Part shown: piece by piece, positions 41,492 through 50,310 of the stretch
Numbering within the stretch: position 1 is the first letter of the stretch
How the letters are laid out: each line of letters begins with the position of its first letter
Source of the DNA: Aminobacter aganoensis
GTDB taxonomy: Bacteria; Pseudomonadota; Alphaproteobacteria; Rhizobiales; Rhizobiaceae
Assembly: GCF_014206975.1 (NCBI RefSeq)
Contig: NZ_JACHOU010000010.1
Coordinates: 1 to 64,000, forward strand
Reading direction: 5' to 3'
Length of the DNA stretch: 64,000 bases
Program-made: the position numbers and the translations under genes
The notes under the pieces: generated by a model
Databases searched by the model: none
What the model was told of the DNA's origin: nothing
Seen by the model: only the letters and a program-made list of their open reading frames with translations

Positions 41492-42619
41492 TTAGCGCGC
41501 TGCCGGGCTGAGGTAGCGGCGCTCGTAGCGCCGGCCCAGGCTGGTCAGGATTTCGTAGGAAATGGTGCCGGCATCCGCCGCGATCGTTTCGAGCGTCTGG
41601 TGCGGGCCGATCAGCTCGACCATGTCGCCGAGTTTCAGCGCACCGGGCTGGAGCGACGTGACGTCGAGGATGATGCTGTCCATCGACACGCGCCCGACGA
41701 TGGGCAGGCGCACGTCGCCGTAATATGCGGCACCCGTATTGCTGAGATGGCGCGGCAGTCCATCGGCATAACCGGCGGCGATGGTGGCAAGCCGCATCTC
41801 GGATGAGGCGACGAAACTCGCGCCATAGCCGATCTCGGCGCCGGCCGGCACGGTGCGGGTCTGCACGACGCCGACCTCGAGCCGCACGACCGGCCGCATC
41901 GGGTTTTGGCCTTCGCCCAGCGGCGCGCCGCCATAGAGCGCGATGCCCGGGCGGGCGAGTTCGCCGCGATAGTCCTCGCCGAGGAAGATGCCGGCCGAGT
42001 TGGCAAAAGACAGTCTTGCGTCGGGGAAGCGGCTCCGGACGGCGCCCATCCGTGCCAGCTGGCGGGCGTTGGCCGCGTGCGCCGGCTCGTCGCCGCAGGC
42101 AAGATGGCTCATGATGATGTCAAGATCGATGCCGGCAAGCCTGTCCGGCTCGGCAAGCAGCGTGTCCAGTTCCCGCGGTTCGAGCCCGAGCCGCGACATG
42201 CCGGTGTCGGCCTGCAGTGCTGCTGGCAGCGTGGCGTTGCGCGCCCTTGCCGTCGCCGACCAGTTGGCGACCTGTTCCAGCGAGTTCAGCACCGGCACGA
42301 CGCCGAGATCGGCGCAATCGCCTTCGCTGCCGGGCATCAGGCCGTTCAGCACCAGGATGCGCGCGTCGGAAGGGAGGTACGGCTTCAGCCTGATGGCCTC
42401 GATGAAATGCGCCACGAAGAAGTCGCGGCAGCCGGCCTCGTAGAGGGCAGGGGCGACATGCGCGACGCCGAGGCCATAGGCGTCCGCCTTGACCACGGCG
42501 GCGGCCTTGGCCGGTGCCGTTTGCCGGCAAAGCAGTTGGTAATTGGCAACCAGCGCGCCAAGATCGATGGTCAGGACCCCGCAGGCCGCACGGCTCTCGA
42601 TGTCGCTTCGCACGCTCAT
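41492..42619 (-). CDS. alr: Alanine racemase (catabolic, DadX-like)
   Basis: This 375-residue PLP enzyme interconverts L- and D-alanine. The PLP lysine is in [11 protein letters not shown] near residue 40, and the catalytic tyrosine is in AEIGYGASF near residue 260. The ATG at 42619 is used; a GTG six bases upstream has a better-placed GGAG and is an alternative. Its operon with dadA and the divergent Lrp-type gene argues for a catabolic role, although it may also supply cell-wall D-alanine. Confidence 0.92.
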   Translation of the reverse strand: MSVRSDIESRAACGVLTIDLGALVANYQLLCRQTAPAKAAAVVKADAYGLGVAHVAPALYEAGCRDFFVAHFIEAIRLKPYLPSDARILVLNGLMPGSEGDCADLGVVPVLNSLEQVANWSATARARNATLPAALQADTGMSRLGLEPRELDTLLAEPDRLAGIDLDIIMSHLACGDEPAHAANARQLARMGAVRSRFPDARLSFANSAGIFLGEDYRGELARPGIALYGGAPLGEGQNPMRPVVRLEVGVVQTRTVPAGAEIGYGASFVASSEMRLATIAAGYADGLPRHLSNTGAAYYGDVRLPIVGRVSMDSIILDVTSLQPGALKLGDMVELIGPHQTLETIAADAGTISYEILTSLGRRYERRYLSPAAR

Positions 42620-42757
42620 GGTCACGCCCGGGCTCCGTCCCTCGCCAATCCCGTGACCATACCGCAATGATCGTCGAAAATCTTGCCAATATGATGCATC
42701 TTGTGCGAACAACAGGATGTTGGTGCAATTTTCAGCGCCTCATTGGAAGGAAATGCG
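42620..42757. promoter_or_regulatory. Divergent alr-dadA / Lrp control region
   Basis: This 138-base region separates the alanine operon from its likely regulator. An imperfect dyad, GAAAATCTTGCC (42676-42687) against GGTGCAATTTTC (42722-42733), matches in the outer six and last two bases. Between them lies the palindrome GATGCATC at 42693-42700. Lrp-type proteins bind AT-flanked dyads of about this span. Confidence 0.45.
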
Positions 42758-43222
42758 ATGCCGTCGCTGGATGCCATCGACCGCAACATCATCCGCGCCC
42801 TGCGTGCCAATGCGCGCATCAGCAACGCCAGGCTGGCCGAGGAGGTCGGCCTGTCGCCGTCCGCCTGCCTGAGACGCGTGCAATTGCTGGAGCAGGAAGG
42901 GGTGATCCGCGGCTACACCGCGATCATCGGCAATGCCGCCGCCGACGAGGGCATCGCCGTCATCGTCCAGATCACGCTGGAACGACAGACCGAGGATTAT
43001 TTCAACCGCTTCGAACTGGCGGTGCGGCGCTACCCCGAGATCAAGGAGTGCTACCTGATGACGGGCGATTCCGACTATTTCCTGCGCGTCGAGGTCGCCA
43101 GCGCCGGCGATTTCGAGCGCGTGCACAAGGAAATCCTGTCGGCCCTGCCGGGCCTCGCCCGCATCCATTCGAGCTTTTCGATCCGCAACATCCTGCAGTC
43201 CAAACGGCCGAAAACGTCTTGA
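42758..43222 (+). CDS. Lrp/AsnC family regulator (likely DadR)
   Basis: This 154-residue regulator has an N-terminal helix-turn-helix (ISNARLAEEVGLSPSACLRRV near residue 20, quoted in part) and a C-terminal RAM ligand domain (ECYLMTGDSDYFLRVEV). AAGGAAA precedes the ATG. It is divergent from alr-dadA, the arrangement seen for DadR, which senses L-alanine and activates the dad operon in related bacteria. The assignment to dad control is from position. Confidence 0.88.
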   Translation: MPSLDAIDRNIIRALRANARISNARLAEEVGLSPSACLRRVQLLEQEGVIRGYTAIIGNAAADEGIAVIVQITLERQTEDYFNRFELAVRRYPEIKECYLMTGDSDYFLRVEVASAGDFERVHKEILSALPGLARIHSSFSIRNILQSKRPKTS

Positions 43223-43257
43223 ACAGAGCCGGCGCCTGTGCGGCGCCGGCTCTGTTC
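43221..43257. terminator. Bidirectional terminator between Lrp and semialdehyde dehydrogenase genes
   Basis: A perfect 16-bp stem, GAACAGAGCCGGCGCC with its complement, closes a five-base loop. The left arm begins in the last base pairs of the Lrp stop codon and the right arm ends 11 bases before the convergent gene's stop. There is no long T run, but the position and stability fit a shared terminator. Confidence 0.75.
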
Positions 43258-43268
43258 GATCGTCAGGT

Positions 43269-44702
43269 TCAGACGGCTGCCTGGGTCAGGAACTTGGTCA
43301 CCAGATAGGCTTCCAATGCTTCCGAGCCGCCTTCAGAGCCGTAGCCGCTGTCCTTGATGCCGCCGAACGGCGTTTCGGGCAAGGCGAGACCGAGATGGTT
43401 GATGGTCAGCATGCCGGTTTCGATCTCGGCGCCAAGGTCCGTCACCGTCTTGTTCGACTTGGTGAAGGCGTAGGCGGCGAGCCCGTAGGGCAGGCGGTTG
43501 GCTTCGGTCACGACATCCTCGAACGTCTTGAACGGCATCACCAGCGCCACCGGGCCGAACGGCTCCTCGTTCATGATGCGCATGTCGGGGCGCACGCCCG
43601 AAAGCACCGTCGGCTCGAAATACGATCCCTTGTTGCCGATGCGCTTGCCGCCGGTCTCGATCCTGGCGCCGTCGCTCACCGCCTCGTTGATCAGCGTCTC
43701 GACTGCCTCGAGGCGGCGTTCGTTGACCAGCGGCCCCATGCGGGTGCCCTCGGCAAGGCCGTCGCCGACCTTCACCGCGCGCACATGCTCGACGAACTTG
43801 CCGAGGAAGCGGTCATGTGCGCCTTCCTGGATCAGGAAGCGCGTCGGCGACACGCAGACCTGGCCGGCATTGCGGAACTTCGAGCCTGCCAGGATCGCCG
43901 CTGCCGCGTCGATGTCGGCGTCGTCGAACACCATCGCCGGGGCGTGGCCGCCGAGTTCCATCGTCGCCCGCTTCATGTGCGTGCCGGCCAGTGCGGCGAG
44001 ATGCTTGCCGACCGGCACCGAGCCGGTGAACGACACCTTGCGGATGATGGGATGCGGCACGAGGTAGCCGGAGATCTCCGGCGGATTGCCGTAGACGAGG
44101 TTGAGCACGCCGTCCGGCAGGCCGGCATCCCTGAACACGTCGGCCAGGCAGGCCGGTGATGCCGGCGTCTCTTCCGGCGGCTTGACGATGATCGAGCAGC
44201 CGGTGGCGAGTGCGGCGCCGATCTTGCGCACCGCCTGCGACACCGGGAAGTTCCAGGGCGTGAACGCCGCCACCGGGCCGACCGGCTCCTTGACCACGAG
44301 CTGCTGGATGCCGGGCGCGCGGGCCGGTATGACCCGGCCATAGGTGCGGCGGCCCTCTTCGGCGAACCAGTCGAACAGGTCGGCCGACGACAGGATTTCC
44401 ATCCTGGCCTCGCCGATCGGCTTGCCCTGTTCCTGCGTCATCAGCGTCGCGATCTGGTCCGCGCGCTCGCGCATCAGTTCGGCGGCGCGGCGCAGCACCT
44501 TGGCGCGGTCGAACGGCGAAACCTTGCGCCACGCCTTGAAGCCGCGCTCTGCCGCGGCAAGTGCCCGGTCGAGATCGCCCTTGCCGGCCGAGGCGACCTT
44601 GCCGATCACCTCATTGGTGGCGGGATTGGTGACGTCGATGGTCTTGCCGCCTTCTGCGTCGCTCCATTTGCCGTCGATGAACAGTTTAACGTCAGGGTAC
44701 AT
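43269..44702 (-). CDS. gabD: NAD(P)-dependent succinate-semialdehyde dehydrogenase
   Basis: This 477-residue aldehyde dehydrogenase has the GabD pattern: [20 protein letters not shown] near residue 145, the catalytic Glu in TMELGGHAP near residue 250, the catalytic Cys in [11 protein letters not shown] near residue 285, and EEPFGPVAL near residue 385. The start at 44702 follows AAGGA by seven bases. It oxidises succinate semialdehyde, or a similar omega-semialdehyde, to the acid. With the divergent aminotransferase it could complete GABA breakdown; glutarate semialdehyde is also possible. Confidence 0.87.
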   Translation of the reverse strand: MYPDVKLFIDGKWSDAEGGKTIDVTNPATNEVIGKVASAGKGDLDRALAAAERGFKAWRKVSPFDRAKVLRRAAELMRERADQIATLMTQEQGKPIGEARMEILSSADLFDWFAEEGRRTYGRVIPARAPGIQQLVVKEPVGPVAAFTPWNFPVSQAVRKIGAALATGCSIIVKPPEETPASPACLADVFRDAGLPDGVLNLVYGNPPEISGYLVPHPIIRKVSFTGSVPVGKHLAALAGTHMKRATMELGGHAPAMVFDDADIDAAAAILAGSKFRNAGQVCVSPTRFLIQEGAHDRFLGKFVEHVRAVKVGDGLAEGTRMGPLVNERRLEAVETLINEAVSDGARIETGGKRIGNKGSYFEPTVLSGVRPDMRIMNEEPFGPVALVMPFKTFEDVVTEANRLPYGLAAYAFTKSNKTVTDLGAEIETGMLTINHLGLALPETPFGGIKDSGYGSEGGSEALEAYLVTKFLTQAAV

Positions 44703-44779
44703 TGCGGTGTCCTTGCTGGAACGGTGGCGGGAAGGGGCTTGCGTCGGCAATGGCCTAAACGCCTAATCGGGGAGTTGTA

Positions 44780-45901
44780 CTAGACATAGGGTGGCGCAAT
44801 TCTTTGTGCCACGAGATCTGCAATCGCCAGCGACGAGGTCAGCCCCGGGCTTTCGATGCCGAACAGGTTGACGAGGTTCTTGACGCCATGGGTCTCGGCG
44901 CCCTGGATGACGAAGTCGGCTGCCGGCTCGCCCGGCCTCGACAGTTTGGGGCGAATGCCGCTGTAGGTCGGGCTCAGGCTGCCATCGGCAAGGTCCGGCC
45001 AGTATCGTCGGATTTCGCCGTAGAAATGCTCGGCGCGGCGCGGGTCGACCGTGTAGTCCTTGTCCTCGATCCACTCCACATCGGGGCCGAAGCGCATGCC
45101 GCCATTGAGGTCGAGCGTCAGGTGCACGCCGAGCCCGCCCGGCTCCGGCACCGGGTAGATCAGCCTGGAGAAGGCCGGCTTGCCGGTGACCGAGAAATAG
45201 CTGCCGCGCGCCAGCTTGAGCGTCGGCACGAATTGCGGGTCGAGCCCTTCGAGCGAGGCTGCCAGCCTGTTGGCGCCCAACCCGGCGGCATTGACGAAAT
45301 GCCGCGCCGCGATCTCGAAGCTGGCGCCGCTCGACCCGTCCCGCGTCTGCAGCACGAAGCGCTCCGTCTCGATCCGCCCCGACACGATTTCGGTGTTGAG
45401 GCTGAGAAAGGCGCCATGCTCCTCCGCCTCGCCGAGCAGCGCCAGCATCAGCGCATGGCTGTCGACGATGCCGGTCGATGGCGACAGCACTGCCGCCACG
45501 CATGTCAGCGATGGCTCCATCGCCATGGCCTCGGCGGCGTTCAGCATCACCAGATCGTCGACGCCATTGGCCTTCGCCTTGGCGATGATCCCGGCCAGCA
45601 TCTCCTGCTGCCCGGGCAGGGTCGCCGCGATCAGCTTGCCGCAACGCTTGTGCGGAATGTTGCGCGCGGCCGCATAGGCGTAGAGCCGGTCGCGGCCCTC
45701 GACGCAGAGCTTCGCCTTCAGGCTGCCTTCGGGATAATAGATGCCGGCGTGGATCACCTCGGAGTTGCGCGAGCTGGTCTCGGTGCCGATGGCGTCCGCC
45801 CTCTCCAGGACGATCGTCTCCATGCCGCGCCTGGCAAGCTCGCGCGCCACGGCGAGGCCGATGACGCCGGCGCCGGCGACGATGCAGTCGACGCTGTCCA
45901 T
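44780..45901 (-). CDS. lhgO: FAD-dependent oxidoreductase, L-2-hydroxyglutarate oxidase-like
   Basis: This 373-residue DAO-family flavoenzyme begins with the FAD motif [20 protein letters not shown], then [21 protein letters not shown], which is characteristic of LhgO. The C-terminal [19 protein letters not shown] is also typical. LhgO oxidises L-2-hydroxyglutarate to 2-oxoglutarate with transfer to the respiratory chain. It lies between the GntR gene (one base upstream) and gabD. In enterobacteria lhgO also neighbours gabDT, together with csiD, which is absent here. Other 2-hydroxy acids remain possible substrates. Confidence 0.82.
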   Translation of the reverse strand: MDSVDCIVAGAGVIGLAVARELARRGMETIVLERADAIGTETSSRNSEVIHAGIYYPEGSLKAKLCVEGRDRLYAYAAARNIPHKRCGKLIAATLPGQQEMLAGIIAKAKANGVDDLVMLNAAEAMAMEPSLTCVAAVLSPSTGIVDSHALMLALLGEAEEHGAFLSLNTEIVSGRIETERFVLQTRDGSSGASFEIAARHFVNAAGLGANRLAASLEGLDPQFVPTLKLARGSYFSVTGKPAFSRLIYPVPEPGGLGVHLTLDLNGGMRFGPDVEWIEDKDYTVDPRRAEHFYGEIRRYWPDLADGSLSPTYSGIRPKLSRPGEPAADFVIQGAETHGVKNLVNLFGIESPGLTSSLAIADLVAQRIAPPYV

Positions 45902-45902
45902 C

Positions 45903-46589
45903 TCAGGCAGCGCCTCCGGCCGGCTTCAGCGCGCTCAGTTGCTCGATGATGACCGAGCTTGCGCCGCGGATGTCGTCGACGATGGCGCGTTCGGCCTTGT
46001 CGGCGTCACGGGCCTCGATGGCGGCAAGGATGATGTGGTGCTGGTCGATCATCGCCCGCCCGCCATGCTGGTAGGATGCCGCGATGATGGGACCCATCTG
46101 CAGCCACAGCCGGCCCAGAATGCCGCGCAGCACCGTCATGTTGGCGATCTGGGCCAGGGCGAAATGGAAGGTCTGGTTGAGCTCCAGCGCGCCGGCCCAG
46201 TCTTCGTCGGCGATTGCCCGTTCGTTGCGGTCGATCAGATCGCGCAGCCGCGCCATGTCCTTGGCCTCGGCTTTCAGCGCGGCCTCGCGGGCGGCCAGCC
46301 CTTCGAGCTTCATCCGGATCTGGCGTATCTCGAGATAGCGCTCCAGTGTCATCACCGGCACACGCACCTCGCGCGCCGATTTCTGCACCAGCGCCTCGTC
46401 CTGGATCAGCCGCAAAATGGCATCGCGCACCGGGGTCACGCTGGTGCCGAGCGACTGCGCGAGATCGCGGATGGTCAGCCGCGCGTCCGGCGCGAAGCGG
46501 CCCTTGATCAGCGCATCCGACAGCTGGCCATAGACGATCTCGCCGAGATTGTCGTGTTCCACCGCCTGCAAGCCGAAACTCTCGTTCAT
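45903..46589 (-). CDS. GntR family regulator, FCD type
   Basis: This 228-residue regulator has a winged helix-turn-helix ([20 protein letters not shown] near residue 45) and an FCD domain whose metal ligands include the histidines of NQTFHFAL and DQHHIIL. GAGGAG lies close upstream of the ATG. It is the first gene of the lhgO-gabD operon and is divergent from the aminotransferase gene, so it probably controls both through the shared region at 46590-46785. Confidence 0.88.
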   Translation of the reverse strand: MNESFGLQAVEHDNLGEIVYGQLSDALIKGRFAPDARLTIRDLAQSLGTSVTPVRDAILRLIQDEALVQKSAREVRVPVMTLERYLEIRQIRMKLEGLAAREAALKAEAKDMARLRDLIDRNERAIADEDWAGALELNQTFHFALAQIANMTVLRGILGRLWLQMGPIIAASYQHGGRAMIDQHHIILAAIEARDADKAERAIVDDIRGASSVIIEQLSALKPAGGAA

Positions 46590-46643
46590 TGCTCCTCGAT
46601 CCTGCCGATGCCGCGTGGCCTGCCTGCGGGCATGCTCTGGCCC

Positions 46644-46678
46644 TTGACAGTCCGCTGCTTGAAAAACATGATGCATCA
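46644..46678 (+). promoter_or_regulatory. Promoter and operator before the aminotransferase gene
   Basis: TTGACA at 46644-46649 and CATGAT at 46667-46672 are 17 bp apart, a good sigma-70-like spacing for rightward transcription. The perfect palindrome TGATGCATCA at 46669-46678 overlaps the -10, the expected place for repression by the divergent GntR protein. Confidence 0.55.
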
Positions 46679-46785
46679 AACAGCAAAACGTGGATTTTGC
46701 AAGTGCGGTCGCGGCACCAGGCCGGATCGCCCTTGCATTCGGACAGCCGCTCGTGCGGCTCAGGATCGGAACGGAGGAAGCCCCG

Positions 46786-48156
46786 ATGGACACCCAGCCC
46801 AATTCGCCCGAGGCGCGCGACAAAAAATACCACATGCACGCCTACACCAACGCCCGTCGCCACCAGGAGGTCGGGCCGCTGATCATCGAAAAGGGTGACG
46901 GCATCTATGTCGAGGACATCTCGGGCAAGCGCTACATCGAAGCGATGTCGGGCCTGTGGAGCGTCGGCGTCGGCTTCTCCGAGAAGCGCCTCGTCGATGC
47001 GGCGACCCGGCAGATGGCCAAGCTGCCCTTCTACCACAACTTCACCCACAAGGGGCATTCGCCGGTCATCGACCTTGCCGAGAAGCTGGTCACCATGGCG
47101 CCGGTGCCGATGAGCAAGGCGTTCTTCACCAATTCCGGATCAGAGGCCAACGACACGGCCATGAAGATGATCTGGTATCGCTCCAACGCGCTCGGCCAGC
47201 CACAGAAGAAGAAGATCATCTCGCGCAAGCGCGGCTATCACGGCGTCACCATCGCCTCGGCCAGCCTCACCGGCCTGCCCTACAACCACATGTCCTTCGA
47301 CCTGCCCATCGCCAACGTGCTGCACACCTCGTCGCCGCACCACTGGCGCGAGGCGCAGCCGGGAGAGACCGAGCAGCAGTTCTCGACCCGCCTCGCCGAT
47401 GACCTGGAGAAGCTGATCCTCGCCGAAGGCCCCGACACCGTTGCCGCCTTCTTCGGCGAGCCGGTCATGGGTGCTGGCGGCGTCGTCGTGCCGCCGGCCG
47501 GCTACTGGGAAAAGATCCAGGCCGTGCTCAAGAAGTACGACATCCTGCTCGTCGCCGACGAGGTCATCTGCGGCTTCGGCCGCACCGGCAACATGTTCGG
47601 CACCGAGACCTACGCCATGCAGCCCGACATCATGGTGATGTCGAAGCAGATTTCCTCGTCCTACCTGCCGATCTCGGCGATGCTGGTCAATGACAGGGTG
47701 TTCGACCCGCTGGCCGACGAAAGCAACCGCATCGGCACCTTCGGTCATGGCTTCACCGCCGGCGGCCACCCGGTGGCGGCGGCCGTCGCGCTTGAAAACA
47801 TCGCCATCATCGAGGAGCGCAACCTCGTCGCCAACGCCCGCGAGGTCGGCGCCCACATGCAGAAGCGCCTCGCCGGCCTCGCCGCGCACGACCTCGTCGG
47901 CGAAGTCCGCGGCGTGGCCCTCATCGGCGCCATGGAACTGGTAACCGACAAGGCGACCAAGGCGCCATGGGGCAACGTCGGCGCGCTCGGCGGCCTGGTC
48001 AACGGCATCCTGCAGCAGAACGGCGTCATCTCCCGCAACATGGGCGACTCCCTCGCCTTCTGCCCGCCGCTGATCATCAACGACAAGCAGGTCGACGACA
48101 TCTTCGACGCCGTCGAAAAGTCGCTCGACGAAGCCGCCAGGCAGGTCAAGGCCTGA
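46786..48156 (+). CDS. Class III omega-aminotransferase
   Basis: This 456-residue PLP enzyme has the class III features: GLWSVGVGFSEKRLVDAA near residue 55, FFTNSGSEANDTAMKM near residue 115, the PLP aspartate in LLVADEVICGFGRTGNMFG near residue 255, and the Schiff-base lysine in MVMSKQISSSYLPIS near residue 290. GGAGGAAG precedes the ATG. Related enzymes move the terminal amino group of putrescine, beta-alanine or GABA to pyruvate. With the divergent gabD it would yield an acid from an omega-amino donor. Confidence 0.88.
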   Translation: MDTQPNSPEARDKKYHMHAYTNARRHQEVGPLIIEKGDGIYVEDISGKRYIEAMSGLWSVGVGFSEKRLVDAATRQMAKLPFYHNFTHKGHSPVIDLAEKLVTMAPVPMSKAFFTNSGSEANDTAMKMIWYRSNALGQPQKKKIISRKRGYHGVTIASASLTGLPYNHMSFDLPIANVLHTSSPHHWREAQPGETEQQFSTRLADDLEKLILAEGPDTVAAFFGEPVMGAGGVVVPPAGYWEKIQAVLKKYDILLVADEVICGFGRTGNMFGTETYAMQPDIMVMSKQISSSYLPISAMLVNDRVFDPLADESNRIGTFGHGFTAGGHPVAAAVALENIAIIEERNLVANAREVGAHMQKRLAGLAAHDLVGEVRGVALIGAMELVTDKATKAPWGNVGALGGLVNGILQQNGVISRNMGDSLAFCPPLIINDKQVDDIFDAVEKSLDEAARQVKA

Positions 48157-48182
48157 TCGACTGCACGTCGCCAACAGCAAAA

Positions 48183-48207
48183 AGCCCGCCATCTGGCGGG
48201 CTTTTTT
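48183..48207 (+). terminator. Rho-independent terminator
   Basis: The perfect stem GCCCGCC / GGCGGGC closes a four-base loop and is followed by six T residues, with A residues on the other side. It lies 27 bases past the aminotransferase stop. Confidence 0.88.
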
Positions 48208-48266
48208 CGTTGAGGTTGCGTGCTCATCCGTCAGTTGCGCGACCGGAAATCGGCACGCCATCTCCG

Positions 48267-48395
48267 TAGCCCTCATGGTGAGCCTGTCGAACCACGAGGG
48301 CGCTGGACACCGGAGGCGCTGGCTCAGGCGTCAATCTCGTTCGGGGACCGGTCGCCCAGCGCCCTCGTGGTTCGACAGGCTCACCATGAGGGCTA
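48267..48395. repeat. Perfect 40-bp inverted repeat pair
   Basis: The 40 bases at 48267-48306 are exactly repeated in reverse complement at 48356-48395, with 49 bases between. Each copy is itself a hairpin, with CCCTCATGGT opposite ACCACGAGGG around a core containing GCCTGTCGA. This is the shape of a paired REP-like intergenic element. It occupies most of the 260-base gap after the terminator; I see nothing else in that gap. Confidence 0.85.
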
Positions 48396-48467
48396 CTGAA
48401 ACGCTTCGCCGCTCAGTGCCGGAGGTTTGGTCCCTTGCCCCCTCGGAGAGAACGCCAGGCGCGCCGC

Positions 48468-49220
48468 TCACACGTGCTGGCCGCCGTTGATGTGGATCTC
48501 GCCGCCGGTGACATAGGACGCCTGGCTCGAGCACAGGAAATAGATGATGTCGGCCACCTCGGACGTGGCGCCCAGGCGCCGCATCGGGATCGTCTCGACG
48601 ATCTTCTCGGTGCCCGGCGACAGGATGGCGGTGTCGATCTCGCCGGGGGCGATGGCGTTGACGCGGATGCCGTGCGGGCCGAAGTCGGCGGCCATCTCGC
48701 GCGTCAGCGCGCCAAGTGCCGCCTTCGAGGTCGCATAGGCCGCGCCGGCAAAGGGGTGGACGCGCGTACCGGCGATCGAGGTGACGTTGACCACCGAGCC
48801 CTTCGCCGCCGCAAGTTCCTTGAACAGGCCGCGCGCCAGCATGATCGGCGCCAGGAAGTTGACCTGGAACACGTCGCGCCAGACATGCATCGGCGTGTCG
48901 AGCGAGTTCATGCGCGCGCCGCCCTTGAGCTTGGGCGAAATGCCGGCGTTGTTGACCAGTGCGTGCAGCATGCCGCCTTCTTTTTCCAGCCGCTGGCGGA
49001 TTTCCGAAACGGCGCTGCCGACGTCGCCCTGGTCGGCAAGGTCGACCTTGATGTGGTCTTCAGGTCCGGCCGGCCAGGGGCAATCGTCGGAAAATGCCTG
49101 GCGCGAGCAGGTGATGACGCGCCAGCCTTCGCGCGAAAAGCGCTTCACCGTCGCATGGCCGATGCCACGGCTGGCTCCGGTCAGCACGATCGTCTTTCGC
49201 CCTTCGGTCTTCTCGGCCAT
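48468..49220 (-). CDS. SDR family NAD(P)-dependent oxidoreductase
   Basis: This 250-residue short-chain dehydrogenase has the coenzyme motif TGASRGIGHA near residue 15, LVNNAGIS near residue 90 and the catalytic Tyr-Lys pair in AYATSKAAL near residue 160, with the serine in VVNVTSIAG. It ends in the typical YVTGGEIHINGGQHV. GAGGA lies upstream of the ATG. It is a single gene between a repeat element and pcaQ, in the same direction as pcaQ. The substrate is unknown; a tie to aromatic catabolism is possible from position only. Confidence 0.88.
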   Translation of the reverse strand: MAEKTEGRKTIVLTGASRGIGHATVKRFSREGWRVITCSRQAFSDDCPWPAGPEDHIKVDLADQGDVGSAVSEIRQRLEKEGGMLHALVNNAGISPKLKGGARMNSLDTPMHVWRDVFQVNFLAPIMLARGLFKELAAAKGSVVNVTSIAGTRVHPFAGAAYATSKAALGALTREMAADFGPHGIRVNAIAPGEIDTAILSPGTEKIVETIPMRRLGATSEVADIIYFLCSSQASYVTGGEIHINGGQHV

Positions 49221-49298
49221 CGCATCCTCGTTTCAAACGTCTGACGTATGTAGCGGATGCACCTGGCCTTTGCGAGGGGGCACGGCCGATGGCGGCGT

Positions 49299-50216
49299 TC
49301 AGCCGCGCTCGGTCGCCGCTTCGCGGATCGTCTTGAGCAGGATCGAAAACGCCGCCGAAGGCTGCGTGTCGGTGCGCATGGTCAACCCCACGGGCCCGCG
49401 CGTCTCCGCCGTGTCCACCGGCAGCATTTTCAGCGTGCCGGCCTTGATCTCGTCGCTGACCACGCCATGCGAGATGATCCACACCGCATCGCTCTGGCGC
49501 ACGAAGGCGCGGCCGAACGAATCCGATACGGTCTCGATCTCGGTCGGGATCGAGGCGACGCCGTTGGTGATGAAGAAGCGCTCGACGAAGGGCCGGATGA
49601 TCGAGCCGCGCGTCGGCATCAGCAGCGGGAACTCGCCCAGCCGTTCGAACACGTCGGCGTCGCCCTTGAGCAGTGGATGGCCGGCGCGGACCACGAAGAC
49701 CACCTGTTCCGAATAGAGGTGCTCGAAGAAGAAGCCGGTCATCTTCTCGGGTGCCGCCAGTCGGCCGACGACGAGGTCGAGCTCGCCGAGCCTGAGCTGC
49801 TCCAGGAGCACTGCGTTCTCGCCGGTCACGATCTTGATCGTGGCGCCCGTGTCTTCGCCGAGGAACAGGCTCATGGCGCGCGGCATGATGTGCGCCGAAA
49901 CCGTCGGCAGCGCGCCGATGCGGATAGGCGGTGCGCCCTCGGCCCGCGCATTGGCGACCGAATCGATGCCCTGGCGCAGCGCGGTGATCGCCATGCCTGC
50001 GTGCTGCATGAACACTTCGCCCGAGCGCGTGATCTTGATGCCGCGTCCGTCGCGCTCGAACACGCTGACGCCCAGCGCCTCCTCCAGCTCGCGGATCGTC
50101 TTGGTCACCGCCGGCTGGCTGACATTGAGCAGCCCGGCTGCCTTGACCACGCTTTTCTGGCGCGCGACTTCTAGGAAAGTCTGGAGGTGGCGGAACCTGA
50201 CACGGCTTTCGATCAT
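49299..50216 (-). CDS. pcaQ: LysR family regulator PcaQ
   Basis: This 305-residue LysR regulator has an N-terminal helix-turn-helix (SVVKAAGLLNVSQPAVTKTI, about residues 22-41) and a substrate-binding effector domain. Its match to PcaQ rests on the RFRHLQTFLEVARQKS start and on its place divergent from pcaDCHGB. PcaQ activates the pca genes in response to beta-carboxy-cis,cis-muconate or its lactone. A dyad fitting its known recognition site lies in the intergenic region, and another lies upstream of the transporter operon. Confidence 0.92.
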   Translation of the reverse strand: MIESRVRFRHLQTFLEVARQKSVVKAAGLLNVSQPAVTKTIRELEEALGVSVFERDGRGIKITRSGEVFMQHAGMAITALRQGIDSVANARAEGAPPIRIGALPTVSAHIMPRAMSLFLGEDTGATIKIVTGENAVLLEQLRLGELDLVVGRLAAPEKMTGFFFEHLYSEQVVFVVRAGHPLLKGDADVFERLGEFPLLMPTRGSIIRPFVERFFITNGVASIPTEIETVSDSFGRAFVRQSDAVWIISHGVVSDEIKAGTLKMLPVDTAETRGPVGLTMRTDTQPSAAFSILLKTIREAATERG

Positions 50217-50225
50217 GGGATTTTC

Positions 50226-50241
50226 ATAACCCAGCAGTTAA
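50226..50241. promoter_or_regulatory. Candidate PcaQ box at pcaQ-pcaD
   Basis: ATAACC-CAGC-AGTTAA fits the ATAACC-N4-GGTTA dyad reported for PcaQ in Sinorhizobium meliloti with a single change. It lies 10 bases before pcaQ and 70 bases upstream of pcaD, the usual place for a LysR site serving both. Confidence 0.65.
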
Positions 50242-50310
50242 GAGAAGGCCACAAAATATCATTTTACCAAACCAAACATCTCATCCACTGTCATCCCGAG
50301 GAGAAATCGA

